Below are positions 63,654 to 64,000 of a DNA stretch of 64,000 nt, one piece after another. Source of the stretch: Pseudoduganella plicata (GTDB lineage Bacteria > Pseudomonadota > Gammaproteobacteria > Burkholderiales > Burkholderiaceae_D). The first letter of the stretch is position 1; each line of letters opens with the position of its first letter. Below the pieces are notes generated by a model. It did no database searches. It had not been told where the DNA came from and was given only the letters and a program-made list of their open reading frames with translations. The position numbers were made by a program, and so were the translations under genes. The DNA is taken from NCBI RefSeq assembly GCF_004421005.1, contig NZ_CP038026.1, positions 1,178,001-1,242,000 on the forward strand, read 5' to 3'.

Positions 63654-64000
63654 TAGTCCGGTGACGGCTTGCGCAGTCCCAGTTCCGCTTCGTACTTCAT
63701 GATCTTCAGTACGCGCGAGCTGGTGAAATAGCGGATGCAGTTGACGGGAGAATAGAAGAAATCGGTCTGCCAGGAACCGGACAATAATTCCTTGCCGGTC
63801 GGGTCGTCGGCCGGCTGCAGGATCATGTCGGCCAGGATGCGGTGCTCGCCATTCCTGTTCGGACCCGATTCATGCCACAGCGAGCTGTTCATGACGATAA
63901 AGTCGCCCGGCTGCAGTTCCGGCGTGACCTTCGGCCATTGGATGTCGAAACTGTCCGGATTGATCTCGCCCGCATCGCCCAGATAGCCCATCTTGTGCGA
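63653..64000 (-). CDS. Phytanoyl-CoA dioxygenase (PhyH) family protein, partial
   Basis: C-terminal 115 residues; the frame continues past the right edge. MNSSLWHESGPNRNGEHRILAD contains the second His (HES) and the Arg that hold iron and 2-oxoglutarate in PhyH-type non-heme oxygenases; the HxD part lies outside the window. It directly precedes the methyltransferase with a one-base overlap. The product is likely an Fe(II)/2-oxoglutarate hydroxylase of a small-molecule or glycan pathway. Confidence 0.8.
   Translation of the reverse strand, partial: SHKMGYLGDAGEINPDSFDIQWPKVTPELQPGDFIVMNSSLWHESGPNRNGEHRILADMILQPADDPTGKELLSGSWQTDFFYSPVNCIRYFTSSRVLKIMKYEAELGLRKPSPD

Overview
The window is high-GC DNA from a betaproteobacterium, most likely of the Oxalobacteraceae (Massilia/Duganella type). 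This rests on the gene order thrS-infC-rpmI-rplT-pheST-ihfA-merR next to tRNA-Val genes, on PEP-CTERM proteins, a synthase-only RelA, and a pilE-fimT-pilVWX-pilY1 minor-pilin operon. There is no rRNA, CRISPR array, complete prophage or intact insertion sequence.

Layout. 0-2 kb: a GntR-ABC ATPase-permease operon behind a perfect inverted-repeat operator. 2-5 kb: a UGT-type glycosyltransferase and prfC. 5-13 kb: a type IV pilus minor-pilin operon ending in pilY1. 13-16.4 kb: a response regulator, histidine kinase and alpha/beta hydrolase operon, divergent from a chemoreceptor (16.5-18.4 kb). 19-22 kb: a Crp-like regulator and a NarL-type two-component pair. 22.4-31 kb: the translation block merR, ihfA, pheT, pheS, rplT, rpmI, infC (AUA start), thrS and two identical tRNA-Val genes. 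31-40.7 kb: accessory genes (Cache protein, zinc-type CDF exporter, a 1002-residue membrane-embedded patatin, ester cyclase, isochorismatase-type hydrolase, two PEP-CTERM proteins, a secreted hypothetical, a GNAT). They lie between tRNA-Val/thrS and relA. 41-49 kb: relA, RidA, hydrolase, 3-hydroxybutyrate dehydrogenase, Ca2+/H+ antiporter and a TonB receptor. 49-51 kb: fused desaturase and PhnD-like remnants, then dctA. 51-59 kb: an orphan type VI secretion (T6SS) island (vgrG, DUF4123 adaptor, lipoprotein, Tle1-type lipase, PAAR). It is next to a duplicated scoB 3' end that brackets a second copy of the lipoprotein gene. 59-64 kb: scoAB, a PAS-LuxR regulator, a divergent RidA/LysR pair, a methyltransferase and a truncated PhyH-type dioxygenase.

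How genes connect. 3-Hydroxybutyrate dehydrogenase and ScoAB are consecutive steps of hydroxybutyrate use (hydroxybutyrate to acetoacetate to acetoacetyl-CoA), and dctA imports the C4 acids that support this metabolism. The T6SS island is a complete delivery cassette without the core apparatus: VgrG spike, adaptor, immunity candidate, lipase and PAAR tip, so it must use a T6SS encoded elsewhere. The most unusual findings are the orphan lipoprotein bracketed by scoB 3' copies, the patatin with about 12 transmembrane helices inserted between its catalytic residues, the desaturase/PhnD gene remnants, the long palindromic hairpins in translation-gene and island spacers, and the tRNA-Val genes with C at position 33.
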